Shown here: in pieces, positions 52,997-62,883 of the stretch
How positions within the stretch are numbered: the first letter of the stretch is position 1
Layout: every line of letters begins with the position of its first letter
From: Vibrio ostreae
GTDB taxonomy: Bacteria; Pseudomonadota; Gammaproteobacteria; Enterobacterales; Vibrionaceae
DNA: 64,000 nt
NCBI RefSeq assembly: GCF_019226825.1
Contig: NZ_CP076642.1
Span: 868,001-932,000 of the forward strand
Reading direction: 5' to 3'
Notes under the pieces: model-generated
Database searches by the model: none
What the model saw: only the letters and a program-made list of their open reading frames with translations
What the model was told of the DNA's origin: nothing
Position numbers and translations under genes: made by a program

Positions 52997-53588
52997 GATT
53001 TGCTCCTTGAGTCACCGCTTGCCCCAAACGGGCCAGTGACTGTGGATCAGCTTTGGCAGTAATGTTATACAGCGTATAAGAGAGGGTCAGGGTGTGAATC
53101 GAAGCCGGTAAGTCCGGTTCAAGGTAAAAAATCAGCGCCATCTCGGCTTCACCTTGTGCTGCCAGCGGCTGCTGATTGAAACAAAAACACTCGATTTTAT
53201 TAAAGTACCCCGCCCCCAGCCCTGGTGATACCGAAGGCACGGCCTGTCCGACGATTGCAGATCCTGATACATTGTGGGCACGATAGGCGGTCTGTATTAC
53301 TTCGCCCGGATGCACATCCATATGAGTAACTTGCGGGGTAAATGTCCACGGCATGTCGTGGGTGACGTGAGCCATAAATTCAACCCGAATGGTACGCGAC
53401 TCGTCAATTTGCATTCCTTGCGGCTGAATGCTGGCCTGGTTGCTGGTTTTACCGTTGATGCCCAGTTGCTCGCACATAATGTCGTACAACGGCACCAGCG
53501 CAAAACCGAATCCGAACATCAGGCACACCGCCAACAGCAATTTGACGGTCAGCTTGCGATTGCGGGTCTCAGAGCAAGGCGTGTTCAT
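52989..53588 (-). CDS. ctaG: Cytochrome c oxidase assembly protein CtaG (Cox11)
   Basis: A 199-residue copper chaperone for the CuB site of subunit I. One N-terminal membrane helix (LTVKLLLAVCLMFGFGFALVPLYDIMCEQLGINGKT) is followed by an immunoglobulin-like periplasmic domain with the copper motif IECFCFNQQPL. ATG 53588 is preferred since GGGGAG lies 6 bp upstream; the open frame to 53684 would overlap coxA. Sits between coxA and coxC, its usual position. Confidence 0.95.
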   Translation of the reverse strand: MNTPCSETRNRKLTVKLLLAVCLMFGFGFALVPLYDIMCEQLGINGKTSNQASIQPQGMQIDESRTIRVEFMAHVTHDMPWTFTPQVTHMDVHPGEVIQTAYRAHNVSGSAIVGQAVPSVSPGLGAGYFNKIECFCFNQQPLAAQGEAEMALIFYLEPDLPASIHTLTLSYTLYNITAKADPQSLARLGQAVTQGANHE

Positions 53589-53599
53589 ACTCTGCTCCC

Positions 53600-55243
53600 C
53601 TAATCCACTTTCGGCGGAGTTGCAAACGTATGGTGTGGGGCCGGACTCGGAACTGTCCATTCCAGGCCTTCTGCCCGTTGCCACGGTTTTGCCTCAGCGG
53701 GCTTACCACCACGAATGCACTTGAGCACCAGCCACAAAAAGATCAGTTGCGACAAACCAAATGCAAACCCACCGATAGAAACTATCTGATTCACATCAGC
53801 AAACTGAATCGCATAATCCGGGATCCGGCGCGGCATGCCGGCCAGTCCCAGAAAGTGCATCGGGAAAAACAGTACATTGACCGAAATCACCGAGCACCAA
53901 AAATGCCAGCGGCTCAGGCGCTCGTCATACATGTGTCCGGTCCACTTTGGCAACCAGTAATAAGCCGCCGCCATAATCGAAAATACCGCTCCCGATACCA
54001 ACACGTAATGAAAGTGTGCCACGACAAAATAGGTATCGTGATACTGGAAATCAGCTGGGACAATCGCCAGCATCAGCCCTGAAAATCCGCCGATGGTGAA
54101 CAACACGATGAACGCAATCGCAAACAGCATCGGCGTTTCAAACGTGAGCGAGCCGCGCCACATGGTCGCCACCCAGTTAAAGACTTTGACACCGGTCGGC
54201 ACTGCAATCAGCATGGTGCAATACATAAAGAACAGCTCAGCGAAGACCGGCATGCCGGTAGTGAACATATGGTGTGCCCAGACCAGAAATGACAGCAGTG
54301 CAATACTGCTGGTCGCATAGACCATTGAGTGGTAGCCAAAGAGCTTCTTGCCGCTAAATGCGGGAATTATCGCCGAAATTATACCAAATGACGGCAAAAT
54401 CATAATGTATACTTCAGGGTGGCCAAAGAACCAGAAAATGTGTTGGAACATCACCGGATCGCCACCACCAGCCGCGTCAAAGAAGCTGGTTCCGAAGTAT
54501 TTATCGGTCAGCACCATGGTCACCGCCCCCGCCAGCACTGGCATCACCGCAATCAGCAGAAACGCAGTGATCAGCCAGGTCCAGACAAACATCGGTAGTT
54601 TGAACCAGGTCATGCCCGGCGCACGCATATTGACTATGGTCACAATAACGTTGATCGCGCCCATAATGGAGCTGATACCCATAATATGCACCGAAAAGAC
54701 GAACAGTGCCGTACTGTCCGGCCCATAGGTAGTCGAAAGCGGCGCATAGAAAGTCCAGCCGAAATTGGGTCCGCCGCCCTCAGTAAATAACGACGCAAGC
54801 AGGATCAAAAATGCAAATGGCAATATCCAGAAACTGAGGTTATTCATGCGTGGTAGCGCCATATCCGGCGCGCCGATCATCAGCGGGATCATCCAGTTGG
54901 CGAGGCCGGTAAAGGCAGGCATCACCGCACCGAACACCATAATCAAGCCATGGACTGTGGTCATCTGATTAAAGAATTCTGGCTCGACCAACTGCAGACC
55001 GGGCTGAAACAATTCTGCCCGGATCACCATCGCCATCGCACCGCCGGTCAGGAACATGATAAAGCTGAACCAAAGATAAAGCGTACCGATGTCTTTATGA
55101 TTGGTGGAATAAATCCAGCGCGCCAGACCCGAAGGCGCCGCGTGATGAGCATGCCCCTCCAGCACCGCGCTACTGTGGGAACGGGTTATATCTGCATCGG
55201 CAGCGGGTGCCGATTTTGCGTGCTGTTCGGTCGACGGTTTCAT
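53600..55243 (-). CDS. coxA: Cytochrome c oxidase subunit I
   Basis: A 547-residue catalytic subunit with 12 helices that reduces O2 at the heme a3-CuB centre. Key elements: [17 protein letters not shown] (low-spin heme His), [18 protein letters not shown] (His-Tyr pair), [10 protein letters not shown] (CuB His pair), and [21 protein letters not shown] (heme a3 and a ligands). The N-terminus carries about 40 extra His/Ala-rich residues before [11 protein letters not shown]. Overlaps the coxB stop by 4 bp. Confidence 0.97.
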   Translation of the reverse strand: MKPSTEQHAKSAPAADADITRSHSSAVLEGHAHHAAPSGLARWIYSTNHKDIGTLYLWFSFIMFLTGGAMAMVIRAELFQPGLQLVEPEFFNQMTTVHGLIMVFGAVMPAFTGLANWMIPLMIGAPDMALPRMNNLSFWILPFAFLILLASLFTEGGGPNFGWTFYAPLSTTYGPDSTALFVFSVHIMGISSIMGAINVIVTIVNMRAPGMTWFKLPMFVWTWLITAFLLIAVMPVLAGAVTMVLTDKYFGTSFFDAAGGGDPVMFQHIFWFFGHPEVYIMILPSFGIISAIIPAFSGKKLFGYHSMVYATSSIALLSFLVWAHHMFTTGMPVFAELFFMYCTMLIAVPTGVKVFNWVATMWRGSLTFETPMLFAIAFIVLFTIGGFSGLMLAIVPADFQYHDTYFVVAHFHYVLVSGAVFSIMAAAYYWLPKWTGHMYDERLSRWHFWCSVISVNVLFFPMHFLGLAGMPRRIPDYAIQFADVNQIVSIGGFAFGLSQLIFLWLVLKCIRGGKPAEAKPWQRAEGLEWTVPSPAPHHTFATPPKVD

Positions 55244-56409
55244 TGCGCCTCCTCGCCAGTGGCTTGTCCCTGAGTTTTAAACGCGTTGATATCCGAAGCC
55301 TGCACCGTATCTCCGGTATTATTGCCCCAAGCGTTACGCTGATAGGTGATCACCGCGGCCAGTTCTTTATCGCTGAGCTGGTTACCAAAGGCCTGCATTG
55401 CCGTGCCGGAACGGCCGTTTACCACAACACCAAGATGCTGTTCCAGCGGGCCTGTCGCAACCGGGCTGCCTTTAATGGCAGGGAAAGCGCCGGGAACCCC
55501 CATACCGGTCGGTTGATGGCACACCGAACAACGCTCAAGATAAATTTTTTCGCCCAGGGCCATCGACTCTTCCAGAGAAACGGAGCTTTGCAGCGCTTGC
55601 TGTGCCTCTGCCCGGGCGGCAGCAATCTGCACTTTTTTATCCGCCAACCACGCTTCGTAATTCTGTTCCGTCATGGCATGTACCACAATGGGCATAAAAC
55701 CATGGGCGCGCCCGCACAGTTCTGCACACTGACCACGGTACACGCCGGGCTTGTCGATTCGGGTCCAGGCTTCATTGATAAAACCGGGGATGGTGTCTTT
55801 TTTAACGGCAAAATCAGGCACCCACCAGGAATGGATCACATCATCTGAGGTGAGCAGAAACCGGACTTTGCGGTTGATGGGCAGCACCAGTGGCTGATCC
55901 ACTTCCAACAAATAATGCGCGCCTTTCTCTTCATTGCCCTCGATCTGTTGCTGAGAAGTGGCTAACAGACTGTAAAACTCGACATCCTGATCGAAGTAGC
56001 TGTAGTGCCACTTCCACTGGGAGCCGGTCACTTTAATGGTCAAATCCGACTGTGAGGTATCTTCCATCGCAATGAGCGTGGTGGAGGCAGGAATCGCCAT
56101 GCCAATCAGGATAAGTACAGGGATGATGGTCCAGATGATTTCGACTTTAGTACTTTCGTGGAAATCAGCCGCGACTGCGCCTCTGGACTTGCGATGTTTG
56201 AAAATGGCATAGAACATAACGCCAAACACCACTAACGCAATGACGACACAGATATAAAAAATCAGCATGTGCAAATGGTAAACCTTGCCACTGATCTCGG
56301 TTACACCTTGTGTCATATTCAGCGAATGTTCAGCAGAAATAGCAGGAGCAGCAAAACTAATCAGCAATACATCAGTCAGCAGCCACAGGTTGATGACGAA
56401 CCTTCTCAA
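55240..56409 (-). CDS. coxB: Cytochrome c oxidase subunit II with fused cytochrome c (caa3 type)
   Basis: A 389-residue subunit: signal peptide, two membrane helices, the CuA domain ([25 protein letters not shown] and [19 protein letters not shown]) and a C-terminal cytochrome c domain with CSVCHQPTG and a distal Met. The fused cytochrome makes this a caa3-type oxidase that needs no separate small cytochrome for entry to CuA. First gene of the operon coxB - coxA - ctaG - coxC - SURF1 - unknown - ctaA. A 322-bp region separates it from the divergent phosphohexomutase gene. Confidence 0.96.
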   Translation of the reverse strand: MRRFVINLWLLTDVLLISFAAPAISAEHSLNMTQGVTEISGKVYHLHMLIFYICVVIALVVFGVMFYAIFKHRKSRGAVAADFHESTKVEIIWTIIPVLILIGMAIPASTTLIAMEDTSQSDLTIKVTGSQWKWHYSYFDQDVEFYSLLATSQQQIEGNEEKGAHYLLEVDQPLVLPINRKVRFLLTSDDVIHSWWVPDFAVKKDTIPGFINEAWTRIDKPGVYRGQCAELCGRAHGFMPIVVHAMTEQNYEAWLADKKVQIAAARAEAQQALQSSVSLEESMALGEKIYLERCSVCHQPTGMGVPGAFPAIKGSPVATGPLEQHLGVVVNGRSGTAMQAFGNQLSDKELAAVITYQRNAWGNNTGDTVQASDINAFKTQGQATGEEAQ

Positions 56410-56731
56410 GAGATCTCTCCTTCGCTAAGCCAGCGTAAACTGCGCGTTTCAGGATCCACTCCGTGTGAACATCGAACTCAACACGACTTGTTATATTTAT
56501 GTTAACCAAAGACTAGTAAGTGTTTCAATTTTGTTCAAGCACGTCGCACGGAAAGTCTTGCGGCCAGATAAGTAACTGAAAATTTGTCCTAAGATTGCTA
56601 TAGGTTAGGATGACAATACTGGCAGGCGGCTACTCCATTCGCTTGCAGTCGGTTTAGCGATTGCGCCCTCATAACCGAGAATCAATATCACTTAGACTAA
56701 AACTTACAATACATTCAACAAGGTGATCGCC
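56410..56731. other. Divergent promoter region of oxidase operon and phosphohexomutase
   Basis: 322 bp without a gene. An imperfect dyad TCCTAA / TTAGGA (56587-56592 with 56605-56610, extendable with a bulge) is the only structure I see. No obvious CRP, Fur or ArcA match. Confidence 0.35.
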
Positions 56732-58438
56732 ATGATGCAACAAGTCACGCAATGGTTAGCAAAAGACCCCGACCCGAAAACGCGCCAAGAACTGCAACGC
56801 CTGATTGATACTCAGGCCACAGAGGAACTGGCATCACGCTTTCAAGCGCGCCTCGAATTCGGTACAGCTGGCCTGCGCGGCAAAGTCGGTTGCGGACCAA
56901 ACCGGATGAATCGTCTGGTGATTCAGGAAACAGCCACCGGACTGGGTGAATACCTCATCAAACACGTCGATAATGCCAAGATGCGAGGTGTAGTCGTCGG
57001 TTACGACGGACGCCCTGATTCAGAGCAATTTGCCCATGATACCGCTGCGGTGCTGACTGCCCTTGGCATCAAAGTGTATCTGACCCATAAAGTCGCGCCG
57101 ACGCCTGTTGTTGCCTTCGGGGTCAAACATTTCAAAGCGACCGCTGCCGTAGTTGTTACCGCCAGTCATAACCCGCCAGAGTATAATGGCTTCAAGGTTT
57201 ACTGGGAGAATGGCGCGCAAATCATACCGCCTCATGATGGTGGTATCGCCGCTGAAATAGAGCTGGCTGCAACCCGTGCCGTTCCCCTGATGGCACTGGA
57301 TGATGCCCATCAGATAGGCCTGCTGGAGTGGTTAGATAATGCGTATTACCAGACCTATCGCCGCACTCTGGAAAGCAGTAAGTTACTCAACAATCATACG
57401 AATCCGCAAAGTATTACCCTGGCTTATACCGCCATGCACGGTGTCGGCGCGGACATGGCAGAAAGTCTGTTGCGTGATGCCGGATTTAAAAATGTCCTGA
57501 GCGTCGCTGAGCAACGTGAGCCGGACGGCCGCTTCCCGACCGTCAATTTCCCCAACCCCGAAGAAGCCGGCGCGATGGATATGGTGATCGCCCTGGCCGA
57601 TTCTGTTGAGGCCGAGCTGGCCTGCGCCAACGATCCCGATGCTGACCGCTTTGCCGTCGCAGTGCGCCGCAGCGATGGCGAGTATCAGATGCTGACCGGC
57701 GATCAGGTCGGAACGCTGTTCGCCGAATACCTGCTCAGTCACACCGATGCCAGCAAGCAGCTGGTCGGCAATACCATCGTCTCTTCCAGCTTGCTGGGCA
57801 AAATTGCTGCGGCACACGGCGCACAATATTACCAGACCCTGACTGGCTTCAAATGGCTGACCAATGTCGCGATGCAGCAACAAAGCCCGCAGCATCAGTT
57901 CCTGTTCGCTTATGAAGAAGCGCTGGGTTATACCCTGGGGCAAACCGTATGGGACAAAGACGGCCTCTCAGCGCTGGTTGGATTTGCCCAGCTTGCAGCC
58001 GAGCTTTACAGTCAAGGCAAAACCATCTGGGATCAGCTCGAAGCCATCTATCGTCAGCACGGCCTGTACGTCACCGCTCAGTGCAGTATTGCGCTCGATC
58101 CAACTCAGCCAGCGGTCGGTGACAGACTGCGTGCCGAGCCTCCGCACGAGATTGCCGGCCGGGTAGTCACTGTGATGGAAGATCTGAAATCATCAATACG
58201 CTATCTGGCTGATGGCAGCACAGAAAACATCGACCTGCCTGCCAGTGATGTGCTGATTTACCATCTTGAAGGGGGGGCGCGTGTCATCGTCAGACCGTCC
58301 GGTACTGAACCGAAACTAAAATGTTACTACGAGGTGGTGGGCAGCTTCTCTCACAACGAGAGCTATGCCAGTGCCCAGGAACGGGCTGATGAACTACTCT
58401 CGCTGCTCATGAGTGAACATCAGCACAGCCTGACCTGA
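56732..58438 (+). CDS. Phospho-sugar mutase (phosphoglucomutase/phosphomannomutase family)
   Basis: A 568-residue alpha-D-phosphohexomutase. The phosphoserine loop is VVVTASHNPPEYNGFK (Ser145), the metal loop CANDPDADRFAVAV, the sugar-specificity loop FAYEEALGYTLG and the phosphate-binding loop VIVRPSGTEPKLKCYYEV. The order and length fit the PgcA/ManB-like long group (phosphoglucomutase-2 type) rather than the 450-residue CpsG group. It interconverts hexose 1- and 6-phosphates in the cytosol. ATG 56732 follows AAGGTG; a GTG at 56723 overlaps that site. Ends at a bidirectional terminator. Confidence 0.93.
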   Translation: MMQQVTQWLAKDPDPKTRQELQRLIDTQATEELASRFQARLEFGTAGLRGKVGCGPNRMNRLVIQETATGLGEYLIKHVDNAKMRGVVVGYDGRPDSEQFAHDTAAVLTALGIKVYLTHKVAPTPVVAFGVKHFKATAAVVVTASHNPPEYNGFKVYWENGAQIIPPHDGGIAAEIELAATRAVPLMALDDAHQIGLLEWLDNAYYQTYRRTLESSKLLNNHTNPQSITLAYTAMHGVGADMAESLLRDAGFKNVLSVAEQREPDGRFPTVNFPNPEEAGAMDMVIALADSVEAELACANDPDADRFAVAVRRSDGEYQMLTGDQVGTLFAEYLLSHTDASKQLVGNTIVSSSLLGKIAAAHGAQYYQTLTGFKWLTNVAMQQQSPQHQFLFAYEEALGYTLGQTVWDKDGLSALVGFAQLAAELYSQGKTIWDQLEAIYRQHGLYVTAQCSIALDPTQPAVGDRLRAEPPHEIAGRVVTVMEDLKSSIRYLADGSTENIDLPASDVLIYHLEGGARVIVRPSGTEPKLKCYYEVVGSFSHNESYASAQERADELLSLLMSEHQHSLT

Positions 58439-58449
58439 GCCATCAACGA

Positions 58450-58478
58450 CAAAGCCCTGCCAGATAGGCAGGGCTTTG
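58450..58478. terminator. Bidirectional terminator
   Basis: Perfect 12-bp stem CAAAGCCCTGCC / GGCAGGGCTTTG (58450-58461 with 58467-58478), 5-nt loop. It lies between the convergent phosphohexomutase and ene-reductase genes. The T-runs are short and part of the stem. Confidence 0.7.
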
Positions 58479-58503
58479 CTCTTGGTATCAGACCAGCCGT
58501 CAG

Positions 58504-59547
58504 TTATACCAAAACATCCAACATGCTAGCATCGTACTCTTGCAGCGGCTGGGCGTCACGAACCAATTCCACATAGTTCGGGTTAGCAATAAACGGACGA
58601 CCAATCGCCACTAACTCGAATTTGCCCTGTTCTATCGCTTGTGCACTGCTTTGTGCCGTAAAGCCGCCTGATGCCATCAGCGTACCTGAATAGTGTTTGC
58701 GCATATACTCCGACACTTTACCATCCAGATAGTCAAATTCCATGCTGTCATCAAACATGCCTTCGTGCAGGTAAGCCAGTTCACGTTTGCCAAGCTCAGC
58801 CAGCAGGTAATCGAACACCGCACGATCACGGGCATCCGGGTTGATATGGGTATACGCACCCGGTGACAAACGCAGGCCAGTGCGCTCACCACCGATACGA
58901 GCGATGATCGCATCAATAACCGCCAGAGGAAAACGCGCCATATTCTCCGGCGTTTGACCAAATTCATCCTCACGCTGGTTGGTATCAAAGTGCAGGAACT
59001 GGTCAAGCAGATAGCCGTTAGCGCCGTGAATTTCCACCCCATCAAAACCTGCCACAAGTGCGTTTTCCGCAGCCGTCACATAATCTTCGATCAGTTGCTC
59101 AATCTCTTCTTTACTGGCGGCTTTCGGCACCACATAAGTCAGATCACGACGACGCGGGACACTGCCATCAAAGGCAAGCGCAGACGGGCCAATCACCTCA
59201 CCACCACCAAAAAACTCCGGATGAGCCACACGGCCGGTGTGCCATAGCTGGGCGAAAATCTTGCCGCCACGCTCATGCACCGCCTGAGTCACTTTAGTCC
59301 ATCCTGCGATCTGCTCATCGCTGAACAGTCCCGGGGTATCCGGATATCCCTGACCATCGGGGCGGATAATAGTGGCCTCAGAAATAATCAAACCCGCGTC
59401 AGCGCGGCGCGCGTAATAGGCCGCCATTTCGTCAGTGGGTATCAGACCAGCAGCGGCCATACAACGCGTCAGCGGCGCCATCACAATGCGGTTGCTTAAG
59501 GTGATCTGCTCATTAAGAGCATAAGGTTGAAACAATAAATCGGTCAT
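58504..59547 (-). CDS. Old-yellow-enzyme-family ene-reductase (NemA-like)
   Basis: A 347-residue FMN TIM-barrel reductase. LSNRIVMAPLTRCMA opens it, FAQLWHTGRVAHP and VEIHGANGYLLDQFLHFDTNQREDEFG supply the FMN and substrate sites (His-x2-Asn), and LMASGGFTAQSSAQAIEQGKFELVAIGRPFIANP ends it. Such enzymes reduce activated alkenes, N-ethylmaleimide or nitrate esters with NADPH. It is divergent from a TetR-type gene with two tandem palindromes between them, as in the E. coli nemR-nemA system for electrophile stress, although there the two genes are co-directional. Confidence 0.92.
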   Translation of the reverse strand: MTDLLFQPYALNEQITLSNRIVMAPLTRCMAAAGLIPTDEMAAYYARRADAGLIISEATIIRPDGQGYPDTPGLFSDEQIAGWTKVTQAVHERGGKIFAQLWHTGRVAHPEFFGGGEVIGPSALAFDGSVPRRRDLTYVVPKAASKEEIEQLIEDYVTAAENALVAGFDGVEIHGANGYLLDQFLHFDTNQREDEFGQTPENMARFPLAVIDAIIARIGGERTGLRLSPGAYTHINPDARDRAVFDYLLAELGKRELAYLHEGMFDDSMEFDYLDGKVSEYMRKHYSGTLMASGGFTAQSSAQAIEQGKFELVAIGRPFIANPNYVELVRDAQPLQEYDASMLDVLV

Positions 59548-59606
59548 AGAACTATCCTGGTATTTGAATGCTTACTTTACTTGCGTGCCACTATGCTAGA
59601 TCAATT

Positions 59607-59646
59607 TTGAATGATCATTCAAGATATATTTTGAATGACCGTTCAA
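59607..59646. promoter_or_regulatory. Two tandem palindromes, candidate TetR operators
   Basis: TTGAATGATCATTCAA (59607-59622) is a perfect 16-bp palindrome. TTGAATGACCGTTCAA (59631-59646) differs at two bases. Centre-to-centre spacing is 24 bp, and both are preceded by TT and followed by GATA. They sit 60 bp from the reductase ATG and 65 bp from the regulator start, so one repressor could shut both genes. Confidence 0.7.
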
Positions 59647-59710
59647 GATACTTTGTCAGCCTTACAAATTCAGAGTAGAATCAGCCTATCCATTCCAACA
59701 GAGAAACGTT

Positions 59711-60293
59711 GTGCGCGTAGCCGAATTTAACCGAGAGCAGGTATTGCGTTCTGCGATGTATGAATTTATGTCGAAGGGCTTTAATAAAACCAGCATGCAA
59801 GATCTAAAAAAAGCCACCGGCCTGCATCCGGGGTCGATCTATTGCGCTTTCGAAAATAAACGTGGCTTACTGCTCGCCGCTCTTGAACATTACGCCAGTG
59901 AACGTGAAGCGGAATTCAACGCCATCTTTGCCGCGCAGCCAGAGTGTCATGGACGGGTTGAACAGCTATTTCTGTATGGTCATCGACGAATGTGCCCAGG
60001 ACACGGTCAAAGATTGTCTGCTGCAAAAAGCGCAAAGTGAGTTATCGCAGCAGGATGATGAAGTGGAATCTGTGATTCGTGACACGCTCAATATCTGGAA
60101 ACAGGGTCTGCGTGATCAGTTGCAACTTGCTCGTCAGCGGGGCGAAATCAGCCCGGAATCGGATTGCGATTTTCTGGCTGATTATCTGGTGATGGGCATC
60201 TATGGATTACGCACCTTTGCACATGCTAAACCGAGAAAAGAATTGTTGTGTAAGATGGCTGAACAGCTGCTGGCAACCATCAAAACCCAGTAA
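59711..60293 (+). pseudogene. TetR-family regulator, frameshifted
   Basis: The first 77 codons (VAEFNREQVLRSAMYEFMSKGFNKTSMQDLKKATGLHPGSIYCAFENKRGLLLAALEHY...) encode a normal TetR DNA-binding domain. About 59930-59950 the frame must move by one base; the ligand domain (VMDGLNSYFCMVIDECAQDTVKDCLLQKAQSEL... to LLATIKTQ) continues in the new frame to 60293. Joined, the product would be about 193 residues, normal for the family. As read, translation ends at 60040 with an unrelated tail. GTG 59711 is the likely start. The intact flanks and clean operator suggest a very recent mutation or a sequencing error. Confidence 0.88.
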
Positions 60294-60368
60294 ATGAACC
60301 ACTGATATAGCCGTATAGCTAAGGCACATCCTGTGCCGGATTATCCATGGTTGGTTGAACTCATTGGT

Positions 60369-61010
60369 TTAAAACAAGCCGTCACTCAGCATCCAGCCCG
60401 CCAGCAGTAAAAAGATAACGCCCATGACTTTATGCTGATAAGTGCGAAAGCGACGATTGTCCAGCAGCGGACGACCAAATACCCCGATGGCAGCAACCAA
60501 CAGCAGATTAAATACCAATCCCAGACAGTTAAGCAGCAGACCAAGACTCAGCATCTGCTGGGCAGAACTGGCGGCAATATTGGCTGACACAAACTGAGGT
60601 AAAAACATCACAAAAAACAACAACGCCTTCGGGTTGAGCAGGTTACTGACCAAGGCTCGCTGATAAAACGTGGTCGCCAACTGATGTTTATCGTCCAGTT
60701 GCGGAGCGTGTTCGGCCCGGGCGCTGAGACAATCCACACTCAACTTGAGTAAATACGCGCCCCCCAACAGATGCAGTACGCTTAGCGCTAACGGGCTGAC
60801 GGCAATCAGTGCCGACACGCCTAACGCGGCCAGCAAAGTCAGAATAATGCCTGAGGTGGCATTACCCAGGCTGGCAAATACGCCGATTTTTTTTCCATAG
60901 CTGAGGCTGGAACTGGCAATCAGCAGCATGTCAGGCCCGGGCAGCAGTAACAGCGCAATCACAGCGGTCAGATACACCGGCAGCACAGTCGGATCAATCA
61001 TAGTTATCAT
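60369..61010 (-). CDS. LysE/RhtB-family amino acid exporter
   Basis: A 213-residue, six-helix exporter. The start VLPVYLTAVIALLLLPGPDMLLIASSSLSYGKKIGVFASLGNATSG has the LysE-family GPxxxxxxxxxxxxG pattern, and ALVSNLLNPKALLFFVMFLPQFV is the second signature. It exports an amino acid or derivative. Divergent from an AraC-type regulator over 180 bp of AT-rich DNA. Confidence 0.92.
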   Translation of the reverse strand: MITMIDPTVLPVYLTAVIALLLLPGPDMLLIASSSLSYGKKIGVFASLGNATSGIILTLLAALGVSALIAVSPLALSVLHLLGGAYLLKLSVDCLSARAEHAPQLDDKHQLATTFYQRALVSNLLNPKALLFFVMFLPQFVSANIAASSAQQMLSLGLLLNCLGLVFNLLLVAAIGVFGRPLLDNRRFRTYQHKVMGVIFLLLAGWMLSDGLF

Positions 61011-61190
61011 GTTGTCAAAATCAAAAGGTGGCGGATCTTATATTAATAATAGACGCAATAACAACACCATTAACTGAAAAAATTCAATTAAAAAGACTAT
61101 AGTTTCATATGAACGATTGAGAGCAATTTTGTACAAAAATTCTGCCCGCTGATGCAGTAGACTGGTGAATCCTGCCATTACGAGGCCACG

Positions 61191-62027
61191 ATGAATAAGC
61201 CACACGACGAACGCAGCAAAGAAAGCGCCCGCTTTCAGATCGCAGATGAGCTGGGCGGTATCGAGCTACTTGATGCTGAATATCATAAGCAGAACTTCTC
61301 CCGTCACAGTCACGAAGGGTTCACGGTGGGCGTCATTGAACGTGGGGCTCAGCGTTTTTATCGTACCGGCGGAGAACACGTCGCACCTCAGGACAGCATT
61401 ATTCTGGTTAACGCCGATGAAGTGCATACCGGCCATTCAGCCGTGGAAGGTGGCTGGGCTTATCGGGCGATGTACCCTCTGCCACAACAGTTTGCCACTA
61501 TAGCCCGTGAAATGGGGGCCACCCGCTACGGCTCACCCTATTTCCCCAGTGCCGTGGTCAACGATGCCGACCTCGCAAATCAGTTTCGTCTGGTGTTTGA
61601 TACTCTACAGCATTCAGATAACCGCCTGTTGCGCGAAACGCTGATCTACGCCAGCCTGGTAAAACTGATGACCCGGCATGGTAAACACACACCTCAGGCG
61701 CGTGACACAGGCAAACTGCAGCAACCGCTTAAAGTGGTAAAAGAATTTTTGGATGACTTTCCGCAAGCCGATGTATCCTTGGATGAATTAGCACAGCTGG
61801 CTGGTATCAGCGCGTTTCATTTAGTCCGAGCATTTCAGAAAATGTTTGGCCTGCCGCCACACGCTTATCAGATTCAGTCGCGTTTACGCTACGCCAAAAC
61901 CCTGCTGCGTGCAGGTCATTCGATTGCCGATACCGCTCAGCAGTGTGGTTTTCACGACCAAAGCCACCTGCACCGCCATTTTAAACGAGCCATGGGCATC
62001 ACTCCGCGCCAATATCTGCAAAGCTGA
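61191..62027 (+). CDS. AraC-family regulator
   Basis: A 278-residue AraC protein: an N-terminal cupin ligand domain (NFSRHSHEGFTVGVIERGAQRFYRTGG, NADEVHTGHSA) and a C-terminal DNA-binding domain (VSLDELAQLAGISAFHLVRAFQKMFGLPPHAYQIQSRLRYAKTLL, IADTAQQCGFHDQSHLHRHFKRAMGITPRQYL). It lies between a divergent LysE exporter and a downstream AzlCD exporter; AraC-AzlCD pairs are common, so branched-chain or related amino acid export control is the likely job. Confidence 0.92.
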   Translation: MNKPHDERSKESARFQIADELGGIELLDAEYHKQNFSRHSHEGFTVGVIERGAQRFYRTGGEHVAPQDSIILVNADEVHTGHSAVEGGWAYRAMYPLPQQFATIAREMGATRYGSPYFPSAVVNDADLANQFRLVFDTLQHSDNRLLRETLIYASLVKLMTRHGKHTPQARDTGKLQQPLKVVKEFLDDFPQADVSLDELAQLAGISAFHLVRAFQKMFGLPPHAYQIQSRLRYAKTLLRAGHSIADTAQQCGFHDQSHLHRHFKRAMGITPRQYLQS

Positions 62028-62147
62028 GCAATTTCATCCAAGTTTTTCTCTGTTCCATGTGGCTAACTCGGAACAATAAACACCACCGGTGACGCTGCAT
62101 TACGCAGCCAAATTAGTATAATGTCACCTTCACAATCAGGATGATTT

Positions 62148-62870
62148 ATGAGTAGTACCGTTTTGTCACATGCCAACCCCAATCCTTCTCGCGCCCGCCT
62201 GTTCTGGCAGGGCACTGTTGCCATGCTTCCGCTCAGTGTGGCGGTATTGCCCTGGGGACTGTTAGCCGGTTCGTTCGCCATCGATGCGGGTCTCAATCCA
62301 CTCGAAAGCCAGGCCTTGTCAGCGATCCTGTTTGCAGGTTCGGCGCAGTTGGTGGCCACTGGCATGTTTAAAGCGGGCGCAGGTCTGCTGACCATGCTGA
62401 TCACCACCCTGTTTATCACCTCACGTCACTTGCTGTACAGCATTTCAATGCGCAGTAAAATCAGTCCGTTACCGACCCGATGGCGCTTAATTCTGGGCTT
62501 TCTGCTCACGGACGAATTATTTGCTTTGTGCGGACAACAAAATGAACAGCAATTTAATCGCTGGTATGCACTCGGTGCAGGTCTGAGCTTCTATCTGTGC
62601 TGGAATCTGGCCACACTGGCAGGTATCGTTGCCGGCAGTTACATCCCGGCGCTGACTGATCTTGGTCTGGAGTTTGCGGTCGCAGCCACTTTTATCGCGA
62701 TTGTCGTGCCCAATATCAAAAGTGTGCCGGTTTTGGTGTCTGTGATAGTCGCCCTGGTGCTGTCGGTAACACTTAATGTATTACAGATAGACGGTAGCCT
62801 GATGATTGCCAGTATCGGGGCCATGCTGGCCGGTTTTGCCACTGAACAACTTTCGCCACTAAACAACTAA
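62148..62870 (+). CDS. azlC: AzlC-family amino acid exporter large subunit
   Basis: A 240-residue inner-membrane protein with six or more helices; MLPLSVAVLPWGLLAGSFAIDAGLNPLESQALSAILFAGSAQLVATGMF is the family hallmark, followed by ITSRHLLYSISMRSKISPLP and FLLTDELFALC. With AzlD it exports branched-chain amino acids (YgaZH in E. coli exports valine and methionine). Start ATG 62148 after AGGATG. The azlD gene follows at 13 bp. Confidence 0.92.
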   Translation: MSSTVLSHANPNPSRARLFWQGTVAMLPLSVAVLPWGLLAGSFAIDAGLNPLESQALSAILFAGSAQLVATGMFKAGAGLLTMLITTLFITSRHLLYSISMRSKISPLPTRWRLILGFLLTDELFALCGQQNEQQFNRWYALGAGLSFYLCWNLATLAGIVAGSYIPALTDLGLEFAVAATFIAIVVPNIKSVPVLVSVIVALVLSVTLNVLQIDGSLMIASIGAMLAGFATEQLSPLNN

Positions 62871-62883
62871 TGGGAGGCCGCGC

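Noticed and set aside
56587..56610. Dyad TCCTAA / TTAGGA upstream of the cox operon as an operator
   Set aside because: Only 6-bp arms without a bulge and a 12-bp spacer; expected by chance at this scale.
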